Shown one piece after another: positions 56,458 to 63,283 of a stretch of 64,000 bases of DNA. How positions within the stretch are numbered: position 1 is the first letter of the stretch; every line of letters begins with the position of its first letter. A program made the translations under genes and the position numbers. The DNA comes from Pseudomonadota bacterium (GTDB lineage Bacteria > Desulfobacterota > Binatia > UBA9968). The notes below the pieces were generated by a model. It had not been told where the DNA came from. It did no database searches and was given only the letters and a program-made list of their open reading frames with translations. The stretch spans positions 1-64,000 of the forward strand of contig JAJPJQ010000016.1 of assembly GCA_021324155.1 (NCBI GenBank). Reading direction: 5' to 3'.

Positions 56458-56672
56458 GCGCGCAACAGAGGAAAAATATTGCCCGGCGCTATACATGTCA
56501 AGCGGGCGGGGTGCCTGTTGCGCCCACACATAACAAAACGGCATAACTCCGGCGCCGGATTGGAAAAATATAAGAAAATCCGTTTCGGCGCCAAAAAGAT
56601 CGCCTGCGGGCAATCTAAAATTCCGTCTTTGACGTTTTTGTTGATACAGAGACTGCTGCCGATGGAGAAGAC

Positions 56673-57275
56673 ATGACGCTCACGACGCAATCCGGGGGGA
56701 CCGCCCCCTCCGGAATTTCCGGAATCGAGGACCTGCGTTGGGGCAGCCATATCTGCCACTGGTATCTGAAAAAGGAAGACCTCGCGGCCACGCTGGTGCC
56801 GTACTTTGAGGCGGGGCTGAAAAACAACGAGCGATGCATCTGGGTCACCGCCGCGCCGTACGAGGCGGCTGATGCGAAGCGCGATCTCGAGGCGGTATTT
56901 CCGGACGTGGGCCGAGTGATCGCAGATAAACGATTGATTATGACCGACGCGGCCGGCTGGTACGGCGACGGGCGGGGCCTCCGCGGCGTAAAGATCATCG
57001 AGCAATGGCTCACGGCGGAGCGTGAAGCGCTGGCCGCCGGCTACAACGGCCTTCGCATCGCCGGCAACAGCTCGTTTGTCGGCGAAGACAGTTGGCGCAT
57101 CTTCATCGAGTACGAAAACGCCTTGAATCAAGAACTGCTGAAGGGTCACCGAATCATCGCGCTGTGCAGCTATAACCTGCTCGACGTCGAGTGGACGATC
57201 ATGTTCGATGCCGTTCACAGTCATCAATCTACAATCCATCGTGCTGAGAGCGGATGGAGGGCGTTGGAACTTTAA
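56673..57275 (+). CDS. MEDS-domain (DcmR-like) sensor protein
   Basis: A 200-residue protein with the MEDS fold of DcmR and related anti-anti-sigma sensors: RWGSHICHWYLKKEDLAATLVPYFEAGLKNNERCIWVT near the start, with the His-Cys-His (HICHW) ligand-type motif, and IIEQWLTAEREALAAGYNGLRIAGN later. MEDS domains sense small hydrophobic or halogenated compounds and often sit with sigma or kinase systems. It is divergent from the ECF sigma/anti-sigma operon, across 215 bases, and may be part of that response. The next small gene starts 17 bases after its stop. Confidence 0.82.
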   Translation: MTLTTQSGGTAPSGISGIEDLRWGSHICHWYLKKEDLAATLVPYFEAGLKNNERCIWVTAAPYEAADAKRDLEAVFPDVGRVIADKRLIMTDAAGWYGDGRGLRGVKIIEQWLTAEREALAAGYNGLRIAGNSSFVGEDSWRIFIEYENALNQELLKGHRIIALCSYNLLDVEWTIMFDAVHSHQSTIHRAESGWRALEL

Positions 57276-57292
57276 TCGCGCGGACGGGATTT

Positions 57293-57604
57293 ATGGAGCT
57301 ACGATTTCACCCGCTCATGTCTTATCGGAATATGGCGAACTGGCCTCCGGCTTGGATTGCGCGAGGCCGAGACAGTAACCAAGAGTTGCGCGGTGAAATC
57401 GGGGTCTTAAAAGAAGTCATCCCGTCGATTCTGCCGCCGACTACCAGGATATTTCTCGTCGTCGAGCACGGAGGCGGTGAATACATGGCGTGCCTGCTAT
57501 TCGACGATCCCTCATTTTGCGGGGGCATTTTTCGCGTCCTCCAAACACATTACGGTGCGACGATTCGAGATATCGGCAGCCTCGATATCTCCGGCGCGCT
57601 GTAA
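57293..57604 (+). CDS. Conserved hypothetical NWPP protein
   Basis: A 103-residue protein from ATG 57293; a longer frame overlapping the MEDS gene exists. MELRFHPLMSYRNMANWPPA matches a recurring small-protein start with an NWPPxW motif that I recall from soil-lineage genomes. The rest (IFLVVEHGGGEYMACLLFDD and IFRVLQTHYGATIRDIGSLD) suggests a compact alpha-beta fold. It follows the MEDS gene in the same operon. Function unknown. Confidence 0.65.
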   Translation: MELRFHPLMSYRNMANWPPAWIARGRDSNQELRGEIGVLKEVIPSILPPTTRIFLVVEHGGGEYMACLLFDDPSFCGGIFRVLQTHYGATIRDIGSLDISGAL

Positions 57605-57647
57605 CTTCTAATTTCCATCCGAGCCGGAACTCGCGCCGGCCCCTTTC

Positions 57648-57676
57648 TTGACACCTCCTTCCTTCCCAATTAAAAG
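57648..57676 (+). promoter_or_regulatory. Promoter of the VOC-SBP-dioxygenase operon
   Basis: TTGACA (57648-57653), 17-base spacer, TAAAAG (57671-57676). The start codon at 57685 is eight bases beyond the -10 and no ribosome-binding site is seen, so the transcript may be leaderless. A decayed copy of this region occurs before 53245. Confidence 0.55.
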
Positions 57677-57684
57677 TTAGCGCA

Positions 57685-58119
57685 ATGGCTATCGCCCGCG
57701 GCGTCCTCGGCCACGTCGTTCTGAACGTCCGGGACTTGAAGAAGTCCGAGCGCTTCTACCGCGATATTCTCGGCATGGCGGTGTCGGGGCGCAACCGGCG
57801 CACGAAGATGTCGTTTTTGAGCTTCGGCGCCGAGCATCACGACATCGCGCTGATGGAGCTGCCGCGCGGCGCGAAGCGGATCGGCGGCGACGGCGTGCCC
57901 GGGCTGCACCACTTCTGCGTCTACGTCGACGACGACAAGGCGGTCGACAACCTCTATCCGGTGTTGCAGAAGCGCGGCATCGACGTCGTGAGCGGCCCCG
58001 AGATCCTGGAGGTCGCGCAGAACCGCTCGGTCAGCTTTCTCGACCCCGACGGCAACCGCGTCGAGGTCGCGTGCAACCGCAACAAATTCGTCCGGCGGCG
58101 CCGAGCGCGGAGGAAATAA
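57685..58119 (+). CDS. Glyoxalase/VOC family dioxygenase-like protein
   Basis: A 144-residue single-domain vicinal-oxygen-chelate protein. Metal ligand candidates: H10 (GVLGHVVLNVRDLKKSERFY), H near GLHHFCVYVDDD and E in PDGNRVEVACN, the three positions used by glyoxalase/extradiol-type VOC enzymes. Possibly an extradiol dioxygenase or isomerase; the substrate is not predictable. Its promoter looks leaderless. The next gene starts at the base of its stop codon (TAATG). Confidence 0.82.
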   Translation: MAIARGVLGHVVLNVRDLKKSERFYRDILGMAVSGRNRRTKMSFLSFGAEHHDIALMELPRGAKRIGGDGVPGLHHFCVYVDDDKAVDNLYPVLQKRGIDVVSGPEILEVAQNRSVSFLDPDGNRVEVACNRNKFVRRRRARRK

Positions 58120-59111
58120 TGCGAATGAGTCTCAAGGCGCTCGCGGCGGCGGCGCTGATAATCATTTTCAGCGCCGCTTCGAGCCCGGCGCTCGACAAGG
58201 TGCCGATCGCGCACAGCGCGATGTCCGCGTCGCAGGCGATTCTCTATCTCACGCGCGACGCCGGCATCTTCGCCAAGTACGGCATCGACCCGCAGATCGT
58301 CTACATCGTCGGCGGGCCGACCAACACCGCCGCGCTGATCTCCGGCAGCGTCGATTTCAATATCTTCGCCGGGCCGTCGTCGGTCGCGGCGAACCTGTCG
58401 GGCGCGGACACCGCGATCCTGATGAGCTTCGTCAACACGCTCGAGCATTCGGTGTTCGCCGCGCCGTCGATCAAGAAGCCAGCCGATCTCAAGGGCAAGC
58501 GCATGGGCATCGCGCGCCCCGGATCGTCCGATCATTACGGCGCGGTGACGGCGCTGAGAAAATGGGGCCTGGAGCCGGACAAGGACGTCGCGCTGATTTC
58601 GATCGGCGGGCCGCCGGACCGCTACCTCGCGCTGCAGTCGGGCAGGGTGGACGCCGCGCTGTTCCAGCCGCCGCTCACGACCAAGGCGCAGAAGGCGGGC
58701 TTCAACCGCCTCGTCGCGCTGGTCGACCTCGGGCTCGATTATCTCGGCACCTCGTTCGCGACCACGCGGGCGGTCATCGACAAGAAGGAAGAGCTCGTGC
58801 GCCGCGTCACGAAAGCGTTCGTCGAAGGCATCCACTACTTCAAGACCAACAAGCAGGCCGGGCTGAAGGCGATCGCGAAGCTGATGAACACCAACGACCC
58901 CGAGGCGCTGGAGGAGTCGTACGACGCCTACGCGATCAAGTTCATGGCGCGCGTGCCGTATCCGACGCAAAAGGGGATCGAGGCGATCATCGACGACCTC
59001 GCCAAGACCAATCCCAAGGCGAAAGGCGCCGACCCGAAGCGCTTCGTCGAGCCGCGCTTCCTGAAAGAATTGGAAGACAGCGGCTTCGTCGCCAAGCTGT
59101 ACGGCAAATAA
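58119..59111 (+). CDS. NMT1/THI5-like periplasmic substrate-binding protein
   Basis: A 330-residue secreted receptor; signal peptide MRMSLKALAAAALIIIFSAA, cleavage near SPALDK. The mature part has MSASQAILYLTRDAGIFAKYG, GSVDFNIFAGPSSVAANLSG, KKPADLKGKRMGIARPGSS and the C-terminal LEDSGFVAKLYGK. It is coupled (TAATG) to the VOC gene and followed by 3-hydroxyanthranilate dioxygenase one base later. The ligand is probably a related anthranilate or kynurenine-type aromatic; inference from context. Confidence 0.88.
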   Translation: MRMSLKALAAAALIIIFSAASSPALDKVPIAHSAMSASQAILYLTRDAGIFAKYGIDPQIVYIVGGPTNTAALISGSVDFNIFAGPSSVAANLSGADTAILMSFVNTLEHSVFAAPSIKKPADLKGKRMGIARPGSSDHYGAVTALRKWGLEPDKDVALISIGGPPDRYLALQSGRVDAALFQPPLTTKAQKAGFNRLVALVDLGLDYLGTSFATTRAVIDKKEELVRRVTKAFVEGIHYFKTNKQAGLKAIAKLMNTNDPEALEESYDAYAIKFMARVPYPTQKGIEAIIDDLAKTNPKAKGADPKRFVEPRFLKELEDSGFVAKLYGK

Positions 59112-59112
59112 A

Positions 59113-59667
59113 ATGGATGCGCTCTCGACGTTTCATCTGAAGCGCTGGGTCGAGGAGAACGCGCATCTCTTCTCGCCGCCGTTCAAGACCAACCGGCTGC
59201 TCGTCCACCACCAGGATTTTCTCGTGATGATCCTGCGCGGGCCGAACACGCGGCTCGATTTCCACATCGATCCGGGCGACGAATTCTTTTACCAGGTCGA
59301 AGGCGACATGGAGCTGCACCTCAAGCCCGAGGGTAAAAGACGCGAGGTGGTGCACATTCGCGAGGGGGAGATTTTCGTCTGCCCCGGCAATCTGCCGCAT
59401 TCGCCGCGGCGGCCGGAAAACACCTGGGGGCTCGTGATCGAGCGCAAGCGCAACGCCCACGAGAACGAAGAGTTCGTCTGGTTCTGCGAGAAGTGCGACG
59501 CGAAGGTGCTCGCGCGCGCTGTCGTGCAGGGCGACGTCGGCGGCCAGGTGGCGAAAGTCTACGGCGAGTTCAACGCCGATCCGGCGCTCCGCACCTGCGC
59601 CGCCTGCGGCTATACGTTTCCGACTACGCCGATGGCCGAGCGGCTGAGCTTTTTGCAGCCGAAGTAA
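59113..59667 (+). CDS. nbaC: 3-hydroxyanthranilate 3,4-dioxygenase
   Basis: A 184-residue cupin that opens the ring of 3-hydroxyanthranilate to 2-amino-3-carboxymuconate semialdehyde (kynurenine or 2-nitrobenzoate route). Fe(II) ligands H51, E57 and H96 match the family (DFHIDPGDEFFY, PGNLPHSPRR), as do substrate residues R47, R99 and E110. The C-terminal rubredoxin-like iron site has CEKC and CAAC pairs, as in bacterial HAAO. Amidohydrolase-2 enzymes of the ACMSD type, the next step of the pathway, occur elsewhere in the window. It ends before a strong terminator. Confidence 0.93.
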   Translation: MDALSTFHLKRWVEENAHLFSPPFKTNRLLVHHQDFLVMILRGPNTRLDFHIDPGDEFFYQVEGDMELHLKPEGKRREVVHIREGEIFVCPGNLPHSPRRPENTWGLVIERKRNAHENEEFVWFCEKCDAKVLARAVVQGDVGGQVAKVYGEFNADPALRTCAACGYTFPTTPMAERLSFLQPK

Positions 59668-59686
59668 ACGTTTGCCGACCGGGGCG

Positions 59687-59712
59687 TTTCAGGTTTCAAG
59701 CTTCATGTTTCA
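59687..59712. repeat. Intergenic GTTTCAAG-type repeat, copy 3
   Basis: GTTTCAGG, TTTCAAGC and GTTTCAGG in succession, just before the terminator at 59714. Same sequence style as 18362-18420 and 23955-24027. Confidence 0.5.
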
Positions 59713-59713
59713 G

Positions 59714-59747
59714 GAAGGGGCACGGCGTGCCGTGCCCCTTCGTTTTT
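59714..59747 (+). terminator. Strong rho-independent terminator
   Basis: GAAGGGGCACGGC (59714-59726) and GCCGTGCCCCTTC (59729-59741) form a 13-bp perfect stem, followed by TTTTT (59743-59747). It ends the 57685-59667 operon. Confidence 0.9.
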
Positions 59748-59794
59748 GTGAGCAGTTCGCTCGCGAATCCCACCTTTGCTAAAATAGCTCCTCA

Positions 59795-60835
59795 ATGGAA
59801 CCCGCGACGAAGGAAAGACCTTCGCCTTCGCTCCAGCCCGACCTCGCGTCGCTGAGCGACGACGAATTGCTCAAGATGCGCATTTGCGACCTCAAGGTGC
59901 AGATCGCCGGCAGCGAGCTCGAAGCGCGCATCGCGCGATTCCATCGCGAATTGGGCGAGAAGGGCGTCGCGCTGAAGCCGCAGTGCTATCTCGGCGACGA
60001 GTGGTTCTGCGCCGAGGGCGCGGCGAACATCGCGATCCCGTTCTACCTCGCGCATCCGCGCCTTAAACGCCTCGAAGAAAAGATGATGATGGAGGTCGAG
60101 GGCGGCACCGAGGCGTGGTGCATGCGGCTCTTGCGCCACGAGATGGGGCACGTGATCATCCACGCGTACCTGCTCGCTAAAGACAAGGAATGGCAAAAAT
60201 TATTCGGCCCGCCGTCGCTCGAATACTCCGAGAGCTTCCGCGCGCGGCCGTATAGCAAGCGCTTCGTGCGCCATCTGGAGGGCTGGTACGCGCAGAGCCA
60301 TCCCGAGGAGGACTTCGCCGAGACGCTCGCGATCTGGCTCACGCCGGAGCTCGACTGGCGGAGCCAGTACCGCGGCTGGAAGGCGCTTGAGAAGCTCGAA
60401 TACGTCGACCGTCTGATGGCGAAGCTCGTCGGCCAGAAGCCCCTCGTGATGACGCGCAGCCACCTGAGCGAGGCGTCGCGGCTGCGCTCGCGCCTCGACG
60501 CGTATTACAAGAAGCGGCGCAAATTGTACGCGCAGGACTTTCCGGAATTTTTCGACGCCGATTTAAAAAAGCTCTTCGCCGCCGCCAGCTCGGCGCCGGA
60601 CGCTGAGCGCGCCGCCGCTTTTCTCCGGCGAAGCCGCAAGCCGATGCTCTCCGCGGTCGCGGCCTGGACGGGCGAGCCCAAGTTCACCGTCGATCGGCTT
60701 TTGCGCGCGCTGACCGAGCGCTGCGCCGCGCTCGATCTGCGCGTGCGCTCCGATTCCGCCGGCCTCGAAGTCGCCGCCTATCTCGCTACGCTCGCCGCGC
60801 ATTACCGAATGACGGGCAAATTCAAGGAGTCGTGA
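59795..60835 (+). CDS. Putative zinc-binding metallopeptidase (HEMGH zincin)
   Basis: A 346-residue protein. The zinc site HEMGH at 115-119 lies in LLRHEMGHVIIHAYLL, and the third ligand is likely in HPEEDFAETLA (residues 169-178), a gluzincin-like arrangement. The N-terminal part has CYLGDEWFCAEG. There is no signal peptide, so it is cytosolic. This type (putative zinc-binding metallopeptidase, PF15887-like) typically sits beside an ATP-grasp gene, as here (6 bases apart). Its substrate is unknown. A peptide or protein product of the ATP-grasp ligase is a reasonable guess. Confidence 0.8.
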   Translation: MEPATKERPSPSLQPDLASLSDDELLKMRICDLKVQIAGSELEARIARFHRELGEKGVALKPQCYLGDEWFCAEGAANIAIPFYLAHPRLKRLEEKMMMEVEGGTEAWCMRLLRHEMGHVIIHAYLLAKDKEWQKLFGPPSLEYSESFRARPYSKRFVRHLEGWYAQSHPEEDFAETLAIWLTPELDWRSQYRGWKALEKLEYVDRLMAKLVGQKPLVMTRSHLSEASRLRSRLDAYYKKRRKLYAQDFPEFFDADLKKLFAAASSAPDAERAAAFLRRSRKPMLSAVAAWTGEPKFTVDRLLRALTERCAALDLRVRSDSAGLEVAAYLATLAAHYRMTGKFKES

Positions 60836-60841
60836 CGATTC

Positions 60842-61855
60842 ATGCCAGCGCGGCGGAAACATAAAGTCCTGGTGCTGTTCGATTCGGCGGGAACGCCGCC
60901 GGACGATCAGGACTTCAGCCGTGAGCTGAAGACCGACGACTGGGCCACCGAGGCGCACGTCATAGACGCGCTCACGAAACTCGGCCACGAAGTGCGCACG
61001 ATCGGCGTCTACGAGGACCCCGGGCTGATTATCAGCGAGGTGAAAGCGCATCCGCCCGACGTCGTTTTCAATCTCGCGGAGCACTTCAACGCGCGCTCCG
61101 CCTACGACCGCAACGTCGCCGGTCTGCTGGAGATGCTCGATCTGCCTTACACCGGCTCGGGCCCGACCGGCCTCACGCTGTGCAAGCACAAAGGCATGGC
61201 GAAGGAGATTCTCGCGTATCATCACATCCGCGTGCCCGATTCCGCCGTTTTCCCGCCCGGCGGCGCGATCCGGCGCCCCAAGCGCCTCGCGTTTCCGCTC
61301 TTTATCAAACCTGTCGCGGAGGAGGCGTCGTACGGCATCGCGCAGGACTCGTTCGTGGAGAACGACCAGGCTTTCGAGGAACGCGTCCGTTTCATCCACG
61401 AGCGGATGAACCAGGCGGCGCTGGCGGAGGAGTACATCGAGGGGCGCGAGCTCTACGTCAGCATTCTCGGGAACGAGCGGCTGAACGTCTTTCCGTTGCG
61501 CGAGGTGATCTTTGCGGAGGTGCCCGAAGGGCAGCCGCGCTTCTCGACCTTCAAAGCGAAGTGGGACGACGCCTACCGGAAAAAGTGGGGCATTCAAAAT
61601 ATTTTCGCCGAAGGCGTCGGGAGCGAGATGAATGAGCGCATCGCGGACATCTGCAAGAAAGCCTATCGCGTGCTGCGCGTGCGCGGCTACGGTCGCATCG
61701 ACCTGCGCGTCACGCCGGCAGGCGAGATCGTGATTCTCGAGGCCAATCCCAACCCGAATCTCGAGCGCGAGGATGAATTCGCCCAGTCGGCGATGAAAGC
61801 GGGGTTGTCCTACGAAGCGCTGATCCAGCGCATCCTGCGGCTGGCGTTCCAGTAG
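60842..61855 (+). CDS. ATP-grasp ligase, D-alanine-D-alanine ligase-like
   Basis: A 337-residue ATP-grasp protein. Domain order: N-terminal Rossmann-like part (VLVLFDSAGTPP, PDVVFNLAEHFNARSA), the central ATP-binding lid PLFIKPVAEEASYGIAQDSF and YIEGRELYVSILGN, and the C-terminal metal-binding IDLRVTPAGEIVILEANPNPNL (E and N typical of Ddl). Substrate loops differ from true Ddl (the peptidoglycan GxxGxS variants are not clear), so it may ligate other amino acids or peptides. It starts 6 bases after the metallopeptidase stop. Confidence 0.85.
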   Translation: MPARRKHKVLVLFDSAGTPPDDQDFSRELKTDDWATEAHVIDALTKLGHEVRTIGVYEDPGLIISEVKAHPPDVVFNLAEHFNARSAYDRNVAGLLEMLDLPYTGSGPTGLTLCKHKGMAKEILAYHHIRVPDSAVFPPGGAIRRPKRLAFPLFIKPVAEEASYGIAQDSFVENDQAFEERVRFIHERMNQAALAEEYIEGRELYVSILGNERLNVFPLREVIFAEVPEGQPRFSTFKAKWDDAYRKKWGIQNIFAEGVGSEMNERIADICKKAYRVLRVRGYGRIDLRVTPAGEIVILEANPNPNLEREDEFAQSAMKAGLSYEALIQRILRLAFQ

Positions 61856-61884
61856 CAGGATGCGCCGGATCGCCGATAGATATT

Positions 61885-62361
61885 TTAGTGCGGGACCGGG
61901 CGGTCGCCGCGCTCGCGCATGCTGTAACGCTTACCGTCGCGCTCCCGGGCGCAGAAGCGCTCCTTGGTGTCGATCGCTTTGCGCGTATTCTCGATGTTCG
62001 CGAGCACTTGAAAACAAGTCTCGTTTCTCCTGAAGCGGTAGCCTTGCGCCGCGGGAATGGTGATTTCATTGTCCCCCGGGCGTAGGACGCGCGTGACGCC
62101 GCGCGCCACCACCGTGTCGCCGGGCTTCTCGCGGATCTCGAACAGCGTCTCGCACTCGCCCGAGCCGTCGACGTGGACTCTGATGCGCCAGTTCTCGATG
62201 CGCTGGCCGCGATTCACGGGATCCGGCGACATGTCGAGGTCCTCGATTGAAATCCGATGATTTCCGCCGCAGTGAATCCGGCCGCGGTCCGCCGCGTGCG
62301 CGAGGCCGAAACCGCCCAAGACCAGAGCCATGACCGGAACGATTATTGATATGATTTTCAT
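61885..62361 (-). CDS. Small secreted protein
   Basis: A 158-residue protein from ATG 62361 with AGGAGGAGG upstream. Signal peptide MKIISIIVPVMALVLGGFGLAHA, cleavage at HA|ADRG. The mature domain has two Cys pairs (IHCGGNHRISIEDLDMS, SGECETLFEIREKPGD) and an ERFCARERDGKRYSM tail, a compact beta-rich fold, with a disulfide probably linking the N-terminal Cys. Family not recognised. An in-frame extension to 62577 is unlikely. Confidence 0.7.
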   Translation of the reverse strand: MKIISIIVPVMALVLGGFGLAHAADRGRIHCGGNHRISIEDLDMSPDPVNRGQRIENWRIRVHVDGSGECETLFEIREKPGDTVVARGVTRVLRPGDNEITIPAAQGYRFRRNETCFQVLANIENTRKAIDTKERFCARERDGKRYSMRERGDRPVPH

Positions 62362-62485
62362 TCTTCCTCCTCCTTCGCCACTACAGGCACTAATCAGAGT
62401 AGCGGTCTGTTTCCTTACCGCCAATAGAGTAAATACCTGAGTATTCTTTATGGAAAACCGGCCAAGCTTCGGATAAAACGGCAAA

Positions 62486-63283
62486 ATGTTTTTGCTGAAG
62501 CAGTTCTTGAAGCCGCTTCTCTTGCCGCCGATGCCGTGGTTCGTGCTGCTCCTGCTGGCGGGCATTTTCTGGCGCAAACGCTGGGGACGGGCGCTTTTTT
62601 GGACGGCCTTCGGCGCGGTTTTTCTTTTTCACAGTCCTTACTTCAGCAGAGTCCTGCGCGATCCGCTGGAGACGCGCTATGCCCCGTTGATCGACCCGGC
62701 CGCCGCCGAGCCGTACGACGCGATCGTCGTCCTGATGGCCGGTGTTATTCCCGCGGGCGGGCTGGTTCCTTTTCCCACCGTAAGCGAGGCGCTGTTTCAC
62801 CGTCTCGACGAGGCGTGGCGACTGTATCGCATTCGGCCGAAGCCGATCATCGTCTCCGGCGGCCACGTCAACCCGTTGACAAAGCCGCAGAACGAAAACC
62901 AGATCGCCTGCGACTATCTGATTCTGTGGGGCGTCCCGCGCGCGCACATCGTTCCCGAGCCGTACTCGCGCGATACGTTCGAGAGCGCGATCGAGGTCGC
63001 CAAGATTCTTCGGCAGAAGGGCTGGAAGCGGTACCTGCTCGTCACGTCGGCAACGCATATGCCGCGCAGCATGCTTGCGTTCGGCTCGCTGGCGCCGGAG
63101 CCGCTGGCAGCCCCAGGCGATTTCAACTACGCCGGCGACGGCAGCGCCTGGGACTTGGCGGGCGAGGACGCCGCGTTTAAAATCGGCGAGGCGATCTACG
63201 AATATATCGGCCTGATCAATTATCGCTGGCGGATGTACTTCTATCTCAAGCGCAATGCGGCGGCTAGCGGTACAACGCAGTAA
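62486..63283 (+). CDS. YdcF/SanA (DUF218)-family membrane protein
   Basis: A 265-residue protein with two N-terminal membrane helices (FLKPLLLPPMPWFVLLLLAGI, ALFWTAFGAVFLFHSPYF) and a DUF218 domain: PYDAIVVLMAGVIPAGG, KPIIVSGGHVNPLTKPQNEN, YSRDTFESAIEVAKILR and YLLVTSATHMPRS. ElyC/SanA/YdcF proteins act in cell-envelope integrity and peptidoglycan precursor metabolism. The exact activity is undefined. Its end overlaps the convergent binding-protein gene by 20 bases. Confidence 0.85.
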   Translation: MFLLKQFLKPLLLPPMPWFVLLLLAGIFWRKRWGRALFWTAFGAVFLFHSPYFSRVLRDPLETRYAPLIDPAAAEPYDAIVVLMAGVIPAGGLVPFPTVSEALFHRLDEAWRLYRIRPKPIIVSGGHVNPLTKPQNENQIACDYLILWGVPRAHIVPEPYSRDTFESAIEVAKILRQKGWKRYLLVTSATHMPRSMLAFGSLAPEPLAAPGDFNYAGDGSAWDLAGEDAAFKIGEAIYEYIGLINYRWRMYFYLKRNAAASGTTQ

